DNA of 64,000 nucleotides from Planctomycetaceae bacterium (lineage in GTDB: Bacteria; Planctomycetota; Planctomycetia; Planctomycetales; Planctomycetaceae), in contig JACKHO010000004.1 in assembly GCA_020638955.1 (NCBI GenBank), positions 625,140 through 689,139 of the forward strand, read 5' to 3'. This document shows, piece after piece, positions 41,192 through 49,718 of the stretch. Numbering within the stretch: position 1 is the first letter of the stretch; each line of letters opens with the position of its first letter. The position numbers were made by a program, and so were the translations under genes. The notes under the pieces were generated by a model that made no database searches, was not told the DNA's origin, and saw nothing but the letters and a program-made list of their open reading frames with translations.

Positions 41192-41212
41192 GCGACGCCA
41201 GCCCGGCGTCGC
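41192..41212. repeat. Hairpin after the acidic-protein gene
   Basis: GCGACGCC (41192-41199) pairs perfectly with GGCGTCGC (41205-41212) around AGCCC. It lies 58 bases past the stop codon. It may terminate transcription, though no T-run follows. Confidence 0.5.
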
Positions 41213-41417
41213 GCAATGTTCACTTTTCCAATGCGCGGGCCCGTTGCAACGTTCTTCGCACTACAGCACTTCTCCGTGTGCTCTCTCGCGACTTCAGCCC
41301 AGTTTCTCAGCGGCTTGTGCAATTCGCCTATGGAGGAAGTTCAGTGATGCTTTCTCTACACTGTGGGCATTCCGAATCAACGTCGTCCCGTTACTGGGAT
41401 CAGCCACGCAGTAACTC

Positions 41418-42362
41418 ATGTCGAATCAAGCCCCCATTTTCAGCGGATGCATCCCCGCTCTCATGACTCCTTGCTCGTCCAGCGGTGAGCCCGACTTCGC
41501 TGCACTGGTTCGCAAAGGGAAGGAACTTGTCGAGCAGGGTATGCGTGGAGTCGTTTACTGCGGTTCAATGGGTGACTGGCCGCTCCTGACTGACGCTCAG
41601 CGTCAAGAAGGAGTCCAGCAGCTTGTTAAAGCGGGTGTGCCTGTGGTCGTGGGCACGGGGGCACAGAATCCGAAGCTGGCCGCAACACATGCCGCTCACG
41701 CTCAGGAAGTCGGGGCCGCTGGACTCATGGTTATTCCGCGTGTGCTTTCTCGCGGAATTTCGCCTGCCGCTCAGCGGGCGCACTTTGCTGGAATTCTGTC
41801 GGCCGCTCCAAGCATTCCCGCAGTCATTTACAACAGCCCTTACTACGGATTCGAAACGAGAGCCGAACTCTTCTTTGACCTCCGTCGCGAATTCTCAAAC
41901 CTGGTGGGCTTCAAGGAATTTGGCGGGGCCGACTCACTCACGTACGCCGCCGAACACATTACCAGCGGCGATCCCAGTCTCGCCCTGATGGTGGGCGTCG
42001 ATACACAAGTCCTGCACGGATTCGTCAACTGCGGTGCGGTCGGAGCCATTACCGGCGTCGGAAATGCGCTCCCCGGCCCTGTGCTGCGGCTTGTCGAACT
42101 GTCAGAGCAGGCGGCCGCGGGCGATCCTCAATCGCTCACTTGGGCTCGTGAATTGAGCGACGCCCTCATGGTCCTCTCGACCTTCGATGAGGGACCTGAT
42201 TTGGTGTTGTACTACAAGCACCTCATGGTGCTGGAAGGCAGCCCCGAGTACGAACACCACATCAATGCCACAGACAAACTGAGCGATTCACAACGCGGCT
42301 TCCTCGAAGCCCAATGGAAGTTGTTCCGCACCTGGTGGTCGAACTGGCCGGGAGCAAAGTAG
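41418..42362 (+). CDS. DapA-family (dihydrodipicolinate synthase/N-acetylneuraminate lyase) aldolase
   Basis: A 314-residue class I aldolase TIM barrel. The pyruvate-binding loop reads GSMGDWPLL, where classic DapA has G-T-T-G-E. Tyr lies in AVIYNSPYYGF and the Schiff-base Lys in LVGFKEFGG. The replaced loop and the length of 314 argue against the lysine-pathway enzyme and for a sugar-acid or hydroxyproline-pathway lyase or dehydratase. The substrate cannot be assigned. The Shine-Dalgarno sequence is weak. The gene converges with the protoglobin gene, stop to stop, with only five bases between them. Confidence 0.88.
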   Translation: MSNQAPIFSGCIPALMTPCSSSGEPDFAALVRKGKELVEQGMRGVVYCGSMGDWPLLTDAQRQEGVQQLVKAGVPVVVGTGAQNPKLAATHAAHAQEVGAAGLMVIPRVLSRGISPAAQRAHFAGILSAAPSIPAVIYNSPYYGFETRAELFFDLRREFSNLVGFKEFGGADSLTYAAEHITSGDPSLALMVGVDTQVLHGFVNCGAVGAITGVGNALPGPVLRLVELSEQAAAGDPQSLTWARELSDALMVLSTFDEGPDLVLYYKHLMVLEGSPEYEHHINATDKLSDSQRGFLEAQWKLFRTWWSNWPGAK

Positions 42363-42367
42363 CGCGA

Positions 42368-42964
42368 CTACTCTGCGGCAGCCGCTTTGCCCGACCCCTG
42401 GTAATGACGTGTGATAAAGTCGTTCTGAATCCAGAGCAGCTTGTTGAACGCCTGGATGGTGCGCAGACGTGCGTCAGCGTCGATGGGCCACTGGCTGATG
42501 GACTCAATGAGCACGCTGGAAATAATGCCCATGAGCGCATTCATTTGAACGAGCGGCACGTCAATTTCCTTGTTCCCGGCTGCGGGGGTGTGAATTTTGC
42601 CGACCATGTCCAGGTACTGGACCATTTTCGCATCGTACGCGCGGCCAATGAGTGCGATGAAATAGCGGTTTAAGTGATCCTTGCGGAACTGAATTTGGGG
42701 ATGATCGGCCGTGAGTGCGGCGAGGTCTGGCGGCGTGGGGCCATCGAAACCATGCTGCCGCGGCACAAAGTGGCGGGCCGTTGCGTCATACCCGAGCAAC
42801 TTTTTGTACGTTGCTTCCACGAGCTGCGGAATTCGTGGCCCCAGGTGCATCGCACAGGACTGAATTTGACGCACATCGTCCGGCCCGAATCCAATGAATT
42901 CTGCCAAGAACTCGTAACGATACTGGGAATCGGTTTCGAGTCGTGCTTCATCAATCGATTGCAT
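42368..42964 (-). CDS. Protoglobin-family haem protein
   Basis: A 198-residue single-domain globin of the protoglobin/globin-coupled-sensor lineage. The start YRYEFLAEFIGFGPDDVRQIQS and the segment IPQLVEATYKKLLGYDATARHF are typical. FRKDHLNRYFIALIGRAYDAKMVQYLDMVGKIHT covers the E-F-G helices, with the His in GKIHT a candidate proximal ligand. There is no attached methyl-accepting or cyclase domain, so it is a stand-alone protoglobin. These bind O2, CO and NO and may detoxify NO or sense gases. The nearby hcp and Rrf2 genes support a nitrosative stress context. Confidence 0.85.
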   Translation of the reverse strand: MQSIDEARLETDSQYRYEFLAEFIGFGPDDVRQIQSCAMHLGPRIPQLVEATYKKLLGYDATARHFVPRQHGFDGPTPPDLAALTADHPQIQFRKDHLNRYFIALIGRAYDAKMVQYLDMVGKIHTPAAGNKEIDVPLVQMNALMGIISSVLIESISQWPIDADARLRTIQAFNKLLWIQNDFITRHYQGSGKAAAAE

Positions 42965-43076
42965 GCGACGAATTCCACTTACGTACTGCAGGGGTTATCC
43001 AACGCGATTCCGGATGCCAGTGATCTCATCATAAGAATGGATCCAGAAACAAGAATTCCATTGGTTTGCAGCCACA

Positions 43077-43145
43077 TTGTGAGCCGAAGGCCGTGAGGCC
43101 TCGGGCTGTTGTCAAGCCCGGCCGCTTACGCGTCGCGGCTCACAA
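43077..43145. repeat. Nested, multi-branched palindromic element
   Basis: The outer arms TTGTGAGCCG (43077-43086) and CGGCTCACAA (43136-43145) are a perfect 10-bp match. Inside are GGCC-gtga-GGCC, CGGGCT-gttgtc-AAGCCCG and GC-ttac-GC stems, giving a cloverleaf-like fold. It lies between the protoglobin and hcp genes. No tRNA-like T-loop or anticodon features are present, so it is a repeat element rather than a tRNA. Confidence 0.8.
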
Positions 43146-43178
43146 CGGAGCACAAATACGGAATCTGATTTAACGAAA

Positions 43179-43206
43179 CTCCCCCTCCATTTGCAGGGAG
43201 GGGGAG
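43179..43206. repeat. Hairpin CTCCCCCTCC/GGAGGGGGAG downstream of hcp
   Basis: Perfect 10-bp arms around ATTTGCAG, 27 bases beyond the hcp stop codon. It may act as a terminator, although no T-run follows on the minus strand. Its sequence resembles part of the larger elements at 45281-45444 and 49554-49718, so it may be a remnant of the same family. Confidence 0.6.
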
Positions 43207-43232
43207 CGAGAAATCGTACTGAACTGTTCGGC

Positions 43233-44519
43233 CTATGTCGCCAGTTGAACGAGTTCGACGGGAGGTTCGGCTTCGATAATCTTCAGGTCGAACTTGTCCT
43301 GCAGGACCTTGAAGACGTTCGGTGTGATGAATGCTGGCGGCACAGGACCGACGCGAATTCCCTTCACGTCCAGAGCCAACAGAGTCAGGAGCACGGCGAC
43401 AGCTTTCTGTTCAAACCACGACAGCACAATTTCGAGCGGCAGGTCGTTCACGCCGCAATCAAAGGCCTGTGACAGGGCGAGCGCGACCTGCACAGCACCG
43501 TATGCGTCGTTGCATTGTCCCATGTCAAGGAAGCGTGGCAGGCCAGCGACGGTACCGTACTCATGGTCACGAATGCGGTACTTGCCGCATCCGAGCGTGA
43601 GGATCACCGACTCTTGCGGCGATCGTTCGGCAACTTGTGAGTAATAGTTGCGACCAAGTTCCGCACCATCACAGCCACCAATGACATAGAACCGCTGAAT
43701 GTCACCCGCCTTCACGGCTTCGACAATTTTGTCGGCGAGTCCCAGGATGACACTGTGATGGAACCCAATGGTCGATTCCTTCGTCACGTTGTCGACCAGT
43801 GGCTCGCACTGTTTTGCTTTCTCGATGACGGCGCTGAAATCGTCGTTGGTAATCCGAGTTCCGCCGGGGACGGCCGTAATGCGCGTGGTGAACAGGCGGT
43901 CGGCGTAGGTGTCGGAGGGAATCAGCACGCAGTTCGTGGTGGCCACAATGGGGCCGGAGAACATGGGGAATTCCCACTGCTGGTTCTGCCACGGTCCCCC
44001 GAAATGTCCCACCAGGTGAGGATGTTTTTTCAGCTCGGGATAGCTGTGAGCCGGCAGCATTTCGCCATGTGTGTAGACGTTAATGCCAGTCCCGGCGGTT
44101 TGCTCAAGCAGCAGTGCCAGGTCGACCATGTCGTGTCCGGTCACCAGAATCCCGGGCCCTGCCTGCGTCCCTTCTTTCACCACGGTTGGTTCAGGGGTGC
44201 CGAACTTCTCGGAATGCCCCTGGTCGAGCATTTCCATGACTTTCAAATTCTGCCGTCCGCATTCCAGCACCAGTTCCAACAGCGTCGGGATGTCGAAGTT
44301 CACGTTCGTCATGGTGGCGAAGAGTGCTTCTTCGATGAATGCGTTCACTCCCTCGTCCGTCTTTCCCAGCCGCCGGGCGTGATTGGCGTAGGCCGCCATC
44401 CCTTTGACGCCGTACAGCAGAATTTCCTGCAGCGACTGCATGTCGGGGTCTTTGCCGCACACGCCAATATCGACGCAGCCGGATCCATTCTGAGTTTGTT
44501 CGCATTGATTGCAGAACAT
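43233..44519 (-). CDS. hcp: Hybrid cluster protein (Hcp), compact form
   Basis: A 428-residue prismane/hybrid-cluster protein. The N-terminal Fe-S cysteines are Cys3, Cys6, Cys15 and Cys21 (MFCNQCEQTQNGSGCVDIGVCGK). Hybrid-cluster ligands follow in TGHDMVDL, TTNCVLIP, GGCDGAELGRNYY and LGCGKYRIRD, and the Glu/Lys in LSWFEQKA. Classical class I/II proteins are about 545 residues; here one of the two N-terminal three-helix bundles is missing, as in the short class III forms best known from thermophiles. Hcp reduces NO to N2O and also shows hydroxylamine reductase activity. The gene is divergent from an Rrf2 regulator. Confidence 0.93.
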   Translation of the reverse strand: MFCNQCEQTQNGSGCVDIGVCGKDPDMQSLQEILLYGVKGMAAYANHARRLGKTDEGVNAFIEEALFATMTNVNFDIPTLLELVLECGRQNLKVMEMLDQGHSEKFGTPEPTVVKEGTQAGPGILVTGHDMVDLALLLEQTAGTGINVYTHGEMLPAHSYPELKKHPHLVGHFGGPWQNQQWEFPMFSGPIVATTNCVLIPSDTYADRLFTTRITAVPGGTRITNDDFSAVIEKAKQCEPLVDNVTKESTIGFHHSVILGLADKIVEAVKAGDIQRFYVIGGCDGAELGRNYYSQVAERSPQESVILTLGCGKYRIRDHEYGTVAGLPRFLDMGQCNDAYGAVQVALALSQAFDCGVNDLPLEIVLSWFEQKAVAVLLTLLALDVKGIRVGPVPPAFITPNVFKVLQDKFDLKIIEAEPPVELVQLAT

Positions 44520-44621
44520 GAGGCGCTCCTGTTCAAAGGATTTGGTGGGACATGGGGGTGGTACGAGGCAGCCGTTTTTTGCTGCGTCACGGGGAGCGTA
44601 GCGGCTCCTGTTGAACTAATC

Positions 44622-44639
44622 AAGAATCAAAGAATTCTT
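44622..44639. promoter_or_regulatory. Candidate Rrf2 operator, AAGAAT-N6-ATTCTT
   Basis: A perfect inverted repeat, AAGAAT (44622-44627) and ATTCTT (44634-44639). It lies in the 203-base divergent region between hcp and the Rrf2 gene, within AT-rich sequence unlike its surroundings. It resembles the AAGAT-type half-sites of NsrR operators. It probably lies over the promoter of one or both genes. Confidence 0.5.
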
Positions 44640-44722
44640 TTTCTTTATTTGTTTTGGGTTCTCATTTTGTGTAACCTGTGGGCCGCGTTGGTCTCACTTT
44701 GAATCTGGCAGCAGGTACTCGC

Positions 44723-45178
44723 ATGACTCCGTACGGAAAAGTCGCCCAGGCCGCGATTGCGTCGATGAGTCTGCTGGCGGAACGCTACTCACCCGATCAA
44801 CCCTGCCGCTTGAACTCCCGACAAATCGGCGAGAACCGAAAACTCTCCCAGGCAATTGTCGCCAAAGTGCTGACGACCCTTTCCCAAATTGGACTGGTGA
44901 CGGGCTCCCCAGGGCCGGGCGGTGGTTATGCACTGGCCCGAGCTCCCAAAGAGATTTCGCTGATGGAAGTCGTCGCACCGTTTGATCGACTCGACAGCAC
45001 CCTCGTCTGCCCTTTCGGCGAAGGCTGGTGCGGCCACGGCCCCCAATGCCCCCTGCACGAACAACTCGACGCCCTCCGCCAACGCATCACCAACTTCTTG
45101 GAACAGACAACGCTCGAACAATTCGAAGGCGTCGACTCGAGTGAACTGTCCTCAGTGCCGCTGATGAATTTGGAATGA
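44723..45178 (+). CDS. Rrf2-family transcription regulator, NsrR/IscR-like
   Basis: A 151-residue winged-helix regulator: an N-terminal helix-turn-helix (YGKVAQAAIASMSLLAE, LNSRQIGENRKLSQAIVAKVLTTLSQIGLV), the GSPGPGGGYALARAP wing, and three cysteines (Cys96, Cys103, Cys109) in the loop that binds a Fe-S cluster in NsrR and IscR. Its position divergent from hcp strongly suggests control of hcp in response to NO, with the cluster as sensor. ATG 44723 begins the domain properly; GTG 44678 would add 15 residues. A candidate operator lies at 44622-44639. Confidence 0.88.
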   Translation: MTPYGKVAQAAIASMSLLAERYSPDQPCRLNSRQIGENRKLSQAIVAKVLTTLSQIGLVTGSPGPGGGYALARAPKEISLMEVVAPFDRLDSTLVCPFGEGWCGHGPQCPLHEQLDALRQRITNFLEQTTLEQFEGVDSSELSSVPLMNLE

Positions 45179-45280
45179 CGTACCTCATGGGACGGCGACG
45201 CTCATGGGACGGCGAGGTTCCCACCGAGCCGCATTTGTATATGCAGCCCTGAACCACATTCGCGGATCGTCATTTGCATG

Positions 45281-45444
45281 TCTTCTCCCCCTCCAGGGGG
45301 AGAAGATGGCCGACAGGCCAGATGAGGGGGCCGCGCGTTGCCAGCGCCTCACTTTTAGGTCATTCGTCCCCCTCACCCCGGCCCTCTCCCCCACGTTGAA
45401 AGCCGCTTCAGAATTCCTCGTCCATTGTGGGGGAGAGGGGGAAT
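45281..45444 (+). repeat. Palindromic mobile-type element, left copy
   Basis: About 164 bp. It contains TTCTCCCC-ctcca-GGGGGAGAA, a conserved GATGGCCGACAGGCCAGATGAGGGGG block, CCCCTCACCCCGGCCCTC, and CCCTCTCCCCCAC pairing with GTGGGGGAGAGGG near the right end. The reverse complement of 49554-49718 carries the same blocks in the same order. The space between Rrf2 and KAP (45179-45582) is otherwise empty apart from a 17-base tandem repeat, CTCATGGGACGGCGA, at 45184 and 45201. Confidence 0.82.
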
Positions 45445-45582
45445 TGTGAAGTCGTCGATATCCAGCAGATGCACTCGGAAACTTGGCCTAGCCCGTTTTC
45501 GACTGACACGCGGCGCGGCGGTTGGTAATCTGGAGCCGCACCGGCGACGCGGTTTTTGAACTCCAAACAAACAGGCGGGCTC

Positions 45583-48210
45583 ATGGCGGAACAAAAGGAA
45601 CTAAGACTTCCGACAAGAGACGAGCTTTCGAAGCTGTCTCGGCGGGCTCTCGTTGCTTATGCGGTCCGATGCGCTTGGCGGGCATTTCCAGTGTTGGCGA
45701 CTGGCGGCGACTTCTCCCACTGGCCGAAAGAAGACCGTGAACGGCACATTCGTTCTACTGACGCAGCTCTCGTAAGTGCGATGCAATATGTGCTTGGGCA
45801 ACGTGCCGTTTACGCCGACGCCGCCCTCGCAGCCCGCGCCGCCTACAACCGTGCCGCGTCCCGCGCAGCGTCCCGCGCAGCCCTCGCAGCCTCCGACGCC
45901 GCCTACGTCGCTGCTGAGGCCAACTCCCGTGCCGACTCCCGTGCCAACTCCCGTGCCGCCCGCGCCGCCCACGCCGCCCACGCCGCCCACGCATTAAACG
46001 TCTACGGGGAATTCGTCAAAGCAACTCAATCCGATTACCTGTTGTTGGTGAAAGCAAGGGATAATGACAGGGCGGTCATCCAGGTGCTTGAAACACCGCT
46101 ATTTGTGCACCCGCCGTTTCAGTGGGGCGAGTGGCGGTCCAAATTGCAGGGCGCGTTGCTGGGATTCGGCCTGGATTCCATTTGGCACCGCTTTGAGGCA
46201 GTCAACGGCGGCAGACTGATGGACGCCATGAACTGGGAAGAGGACCTTGCGCGTTGGCAAGCGTTAATGGAGGAGTACCAGCATAAAGAGAAGTCTTCGT
46301 CGCCGCTTGAATCAATGCCTCCGGAGACGGCGCCAATGGAAGCAGTGGACGATTCGCCTCTCGACGCAGTTGATGAGCCACCGCCACGAGGCTTCTCCCA
46401 CCTACACGGCACACCCGTTTCACTCTCCGACGAAGTCGCCGAATCGGATTTGTTGGGGCGAACACCGCTCATCAATGCCCTGACCCGGATGTTCATGGCT
46501 CCCCAGCAGGGAACGCCGTTTACAATTGCTCTGCTCGCCAACTGGGGGACGGGGAAGTCGAGTGTGTTGAATTTGGTCAAGAAGAAAATTCAGGTACGGG
46601 CGCGCCAACGGGTCCCAGATTCACCCGGCTACCGTGAATTTGATTTCGCGATGTTCAACGCCTGGGAGTATGAGAAGACCGACAGCATTGCGGCGGGGTT
46701 GGCACAGGAAGTTGTGAAGGGCATGATTGAGGGAGCCGGTTCCAAATGGGAACGAACGAAGCTCATTTTCTGGTTTTGCCTCCGGGAGTATCAGGCGAAG
46801 CTCGTGGCATGGCTCATGGGAATCAATGTATTCCTCATACTCCTGTTTGTTACGATTGCCTCGCCAGGTTTTCGCGATGTCCTGTTCTCCCTATTCAGTC
46901 CCAAGGAGGCGGGTGGACTGTCTGCCGTCGCGGTATGGGGGCTTTTGCTGGCAGCGTTGTATCAGGGATGCCGACGGCTGGTGCTCTGGTGGGACGATGC
47001 AATTGTCCAGCAAGTGGATACGTACCTGAAGCTACCGAACTATGACAAGCAACTGGGCCTCATCCCGCTGTTGCGACGCCAACTGAATTCCCTGTGTGCG
47101 ATTCGGCTGGGATTTCCGCGTTGGAGTTTCTATCGCGAATCGATGCGTGGTGCCCGATTGTTCGTCCGGCTGCGTCGCTGGCTGCGCAAGTGGTATGCAA
47201 GTTTCGTTTCACGCGGACCGCGGCGGCTCATTGTCTTCGTGGACGATCTCGACCGCTGCGACACCGAATGCATTGTCAGCACGTTTGACGCCGTGCGGCT
47301 GGTGATGGATCGAAAAGATGTCATTGTGGTGATTGCCATCGATCCCCGCATTGCCCTGAAGGCCATCGCCGAGCATTACGAAAAACTGGCTGATGATCCG
47401 AAGAGCGGCAAAGGTCGGACGAAGGAAGAAATCGCCCGTGACTACTTGGGGAAAATCATTCAGCTCCCAGTCCAGCTCAGCCCACCGCATCCTGTGAATC
47501 TGGAAGAGTTCATCCAGCAGCGGCTGTTCCCAGATGTGAAGATGTCCGAGACAGCCGAAACATCAGGGGGTGATACTTCCGAGTCTGATTCTACCGGTGA
47601 ACGGAAAGCAGCCGTCAGCGGAACGTACACCCCCAATCAGGAGAACCCGGGCGATGACCCGCCTTTGCCTGTGGCTGTTGCGGCTGGTGAAGAATTGCCA
47701 CCGGTGGTAGAACGATATCCACAGAAGGAAGACCCGCGCCCCATCCCCACCGCCGAGGAAGATGCACACATCCTGCAGGAAACGCCCGACGAAGTTCGGC
47801 TGTTTACGAGGCTGGCTGATGGTCTCGATATCCACAATCCCCGCCGCCTGACGCGACTGAGGAATTCGTACCGGCTGCTGAAATTCATTGTGGCGGAAAA
47901 GCCGAGCCTGTATGACGGCACGCCGGTGGAAGACAGCGATGAAATGGCCCGCTGCACATTCCTGCTCAACGCCCTGTTCTGGTTTGAGTTCATCGGACAG
48001 TGCTCGCAGGAGGATCGCGATTTGTGCAAGCAATACTTTGAGAAAGGCAATACGAATTTGCCGAAAGTGATGTATCAGACTTGGAAGGACCAGGAAGTTG
48101 CGGACATCCGCACGGCAAGGTCATCACCCCTGTTCCGTCAAATCCAGTCACTCGTGCTGCCGCATGACATTGCAGGACACAACGGCTACGCCGATGGGGA
48201 AGCGGAGTAA
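45583..48210 (+). CDS. KAP-family P-loop NTPase with Ala/Arg-rich N-terminal repeat region
   Basis: An 875-residue protein. Walker A is NWGTGKSS (320-327) and Walker B is LIVFVDDLDRC (549-559). Between them lie two hydrophobic segments (LMGINVFLILLFVTIAS and AVAVWGLLLAALY), the membrane insertion that defines KAP NTPases. The N-terminal 150 residues contain a low-complexity stretch of Ala-Arg-Ser-rich units (AAYNRAASRAASRAALAAS, NSRADSRANSRAARAAHAAHAAHA) encoded by near-exact short DNA repeats. The C-terminal part has an acidic variable linker (about 650-730), then NPRRLTRLRNSYRLL. KAP proteins include PifA, which excludes phage T7. The gene is bracketed by inverted palindromic elements. Confidence 0.88.
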   Translation: MAEQKELRLPTRDELSKLSRRALVAYAVRCAWRAFPVLATGGDFSHWPKEDRERHIRSTDAALVSAMQYVLGQRAVYADAALAARAAYNRAASRAASRAALAASDAAYVAAEANSRADSRANSRAARAAHAAHAAHALNVYGEFVKATQSDYLLLVKARDNDRAVIQVLETPLFVHPPFQWGEWRSKLQGALLGFGLDSIWHRFEAVNGGRLMDAMNWEEDLARWQALMEEYQHKEKSSSPLESMPPETAPMEAVDDSPLDAVDEPPPRGFSHLHGTPVSLSDEVAESDLLGRTPLINALTRMFMAPQQGTPFTIALLANWGTGKSSVLNLVKKKIQVRARQRVPDSPGYREFDFAMFNAWEYEKTDSIAAGLAQEVVKGMIEGAGSKWERTKLIFWFCLREYQAKLVAWLMGINVFLILLFVTIASPGFRDVLFSLFSPKEAGGLSAVAVWGLLLAALYQGCRRLVLWWDDAIVQQVDTYLKLPNYDKQLGLIPLLRRQLNSLCAIRLGFPRWSFYRESMRGARLFVRLRRWLRKWYASFVSRGPRRLIVFVDDLDRCDTECIVSTFDAVRLVMDRKDVIVVIAIDPRIALKAIAEHYEKLADDPKSGKGRTKEEIARDYLGKIIQLPVQLSPPHPVNLEEFIQQRLFPDVKMSETAETSGGDTSESDSTGERKAAVSGTYTPNQENPGDDPPLPVAVAAGEELPPVVERYPQKEDPRPIPTAEEDAHILQETPDEVRLFTRLADGLDIHNPRRLTRLRNSYRLLKFIVAEKPSLYDGTPVEDSDEMARCTFLLNALFWFEFIGQCSQEDRDLCKQYFEKGNTNLPKVMYQTWKDQEVADIRTARSSPLFRQIQSLVLPHDIAGHNGYADGEAE

Positions 48211-48239
48211 TTCGGTCGGGGTCAGCGCCAAGGTTCGCA

Positions 48240-49394
48240 TCAATTCCCGAATTCCTGAATCGCAGCCTGGCGGAAGGCGTCCTGGCTTTTGCCGCCATCG
48301 CCGGGGAAGCCGGCGTGTTGGACGAGCCAGATGAAAATGAGGCCCTGGTCTTTGTCGAAGTAGGAATTAGTGGAGTACGCACCGCCGTGGCCGAAGCGGT
48401 TGCCGCCTGTGGAGAAGCCGAATCCGTACTCGGTCTGCACGCCGTCGGGAGTTTGCTTGCTGGTCAGCGTGGCGACTGATTCGGCAGAGACGTAGCGATG
48501 TCCGTCGAGTTCACCGCCGTTGGCGAGCATTTGGTAGAAGCGAACCATGTCGGAGGCGGTGGAGAAGAGGCCGCCCGCCGGCATGGGATAGCGGTCTTCC
48601 CTCTTCGACAGCGGATACTGCACCTGCGAGATGGTTGTGGCTTCGAGTCCCTTGCCGCCTTGCCCCGGTTTGTAAGAGGTCGCCACGCGGGCGGCCTGCT
48701 CTTCGGTGGGCCAGAATGTGGTGTCATTCATTTGCAGTGGCTTGAACAGTCGCTCGTCGAGGAACGACTCGAACGATTGCCCGGTGACGACTTCGATGAT
48801 GCGGGCCGCAGTATTAATGCCGGCGTTGCTGTACTGGTATTTCGAGTCGGGCTCGAAATCGAGTGGCGTCATGGCGTAGCTGCGAACTCGATCGGCCAGG
48901 GGGAAGCGGTCGAGTGTGGGAACTTCAATGGCGGAGCGAAACGGGAGTCCGCTGGTGTGCGAGAGAATGTTCTTCACCGTAATGGGATGCACCGGCTTAC
49001 GGAGCAGCACATGGTTTTCATCTTTCTCGACAACCACCATTTGCCCGGCAAACTCGGGGAGATACTTCTCAACGGGATCATTCACATTCACCTTGCCTTC
49101 GTCGACGAGCATCATGAGGGCGGTCGCCGTAATCGGCTTGGACTGTGAGGCAATCCAGAACATGGAATCGGTCCGCATGGCCGCATTCTCTTCCCGGTTC
49201 GCAAATCCCACTGCTGAAAGGTTCAGCACCTTGTCGGGAGTCGCCACGAGCATGACGGCCCCGGCCAGTTCCTCACGCTCAACATACGGCTGCACTGCGG
49301 CGGTAATCGCGGGCGAGGCGGGTTGTTCCGCGAAAGCGCGAAACGGCACAAGAACGCTGACGAGCGACGCGATCAGGATAACGCGAGATAACAT
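48240..49394 (-). CDS. Secreted serine hydrolase, class C beta-lactamase/D,D-peptidase fold
   Basis: A 384-residue exported protein with a signal peptide (about 1-22, AFA/EQ). The Ser83-x-x-Lys86 motif is in FWIASQSKPI, the Tyr-x-Asn in KYQYSNAG, and the third motif is His-Gly-Gly in RFGHGGAY. Further family motifs are ILSHTSGLP and PAGGLFSTASDM. These enzymes are penicillin-recognising peptidases or esterases, and most environmental members are not true beta-lactamases. It converges with the KAP gene (29-base gap), and the pair sits inside the inverted elements. Confidence 0.92.
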   Translation of the reverse strand: MLSRVILIASLVSVLVPFRAFAEQPASPAITAAVQPYVEREELAGAVMLVATPDKVLNLSAVGFANREENAAMRTDSMFWIASQSKPITATALMMLVDEGKVNVNDPVEKYLPEFAGQMVVVEKDENHVLLRKPVHPITVKNILSHTSGLPFRSAIEVPTLDRFPLADRVRSYAMTPLDFEPDSKYQYSNAGINTAARIIEVVTGQSFESFLDERLFKPLQMNDTTFWPTEEQAARVATSYKPGQGGKGLEATTISQVQYPLSKREDRYPMPAGGLFSTASDMVRFYQMLANGGELDGHRYVSAESVATLTSKQTPDGVQTEYGFGFSTGGNRFGHGGAYSTNSYFDKDQGLIFIWLVQHAGFPGDGGKSQDAFRQAAIQEFGN

Positions 49395-49553
49395 GAATAC
49401 TCCGAGGAGATGGATATGATGACAAATCGTTTCGATTCACCCATCGGAAAGTTGGGCGAGCGGTCGAAAGTGTAGCGAGCGTCTGTTGGTAACACGATGG
49501 ATACCGGGCCACTGGATCGAAGCTGGAGGTGTCAAAAACTGTGATCTATTTCA

Positions 49554-49718
49554 AACTCCCCCTCTCCCCCACAATGGACGATGCGTTGTCTTGTCAACTT
49601 CAACGTGGGGGAGGGCCGGGGTGAGGGGGCAAAATTTATAGAATTGATGCGTGGGCAACGCTCGCCCCCCTCATCTGGCCTGTCGGCCATCTTCTCCCCA
49701 AGACTTTGGGGGAGAAGA
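49554..49718 (-). repeat. Palindromic mobile-type element, right inverted copy
   Basis: Inverted relative to 45281-45444. Reading the minus strand, both share the block beginning GAAGATGGCCGACAGGCC, then CCCCCTCACCCCGGCCCTC, CCCCCACGTTGAA and CGTCCATTGTGGGGGAGAGG. The middle spacers have diverged. The remaining 49395-49895 gap holds upstream regions for the serine hydrolase and the lyase gene; no clear promoter was seen. Confidence 0.82.

Noticed and set aside
43077..43145. Possible tRNA
   Set aside because: The cloverleaf-like fold lacks the conserved T-loop GTTC, D-loop and anticodon patterns, and the stems are of the wrong length.
48240..49394. A beta-lactamase resistance gene
   Set aside because: It has the SxxK and YxN motifs but a His-Gly-Gly third motif and general peptidase-like features; most such environmental proteins are esterases or peptidases, so resistance is not claimed.
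45281..49718. A classical composite transposon
   Set aside because: The flanking elements have no transposase gene and no target duplication was identified; they are better described as non-autonomous palindromic elements.
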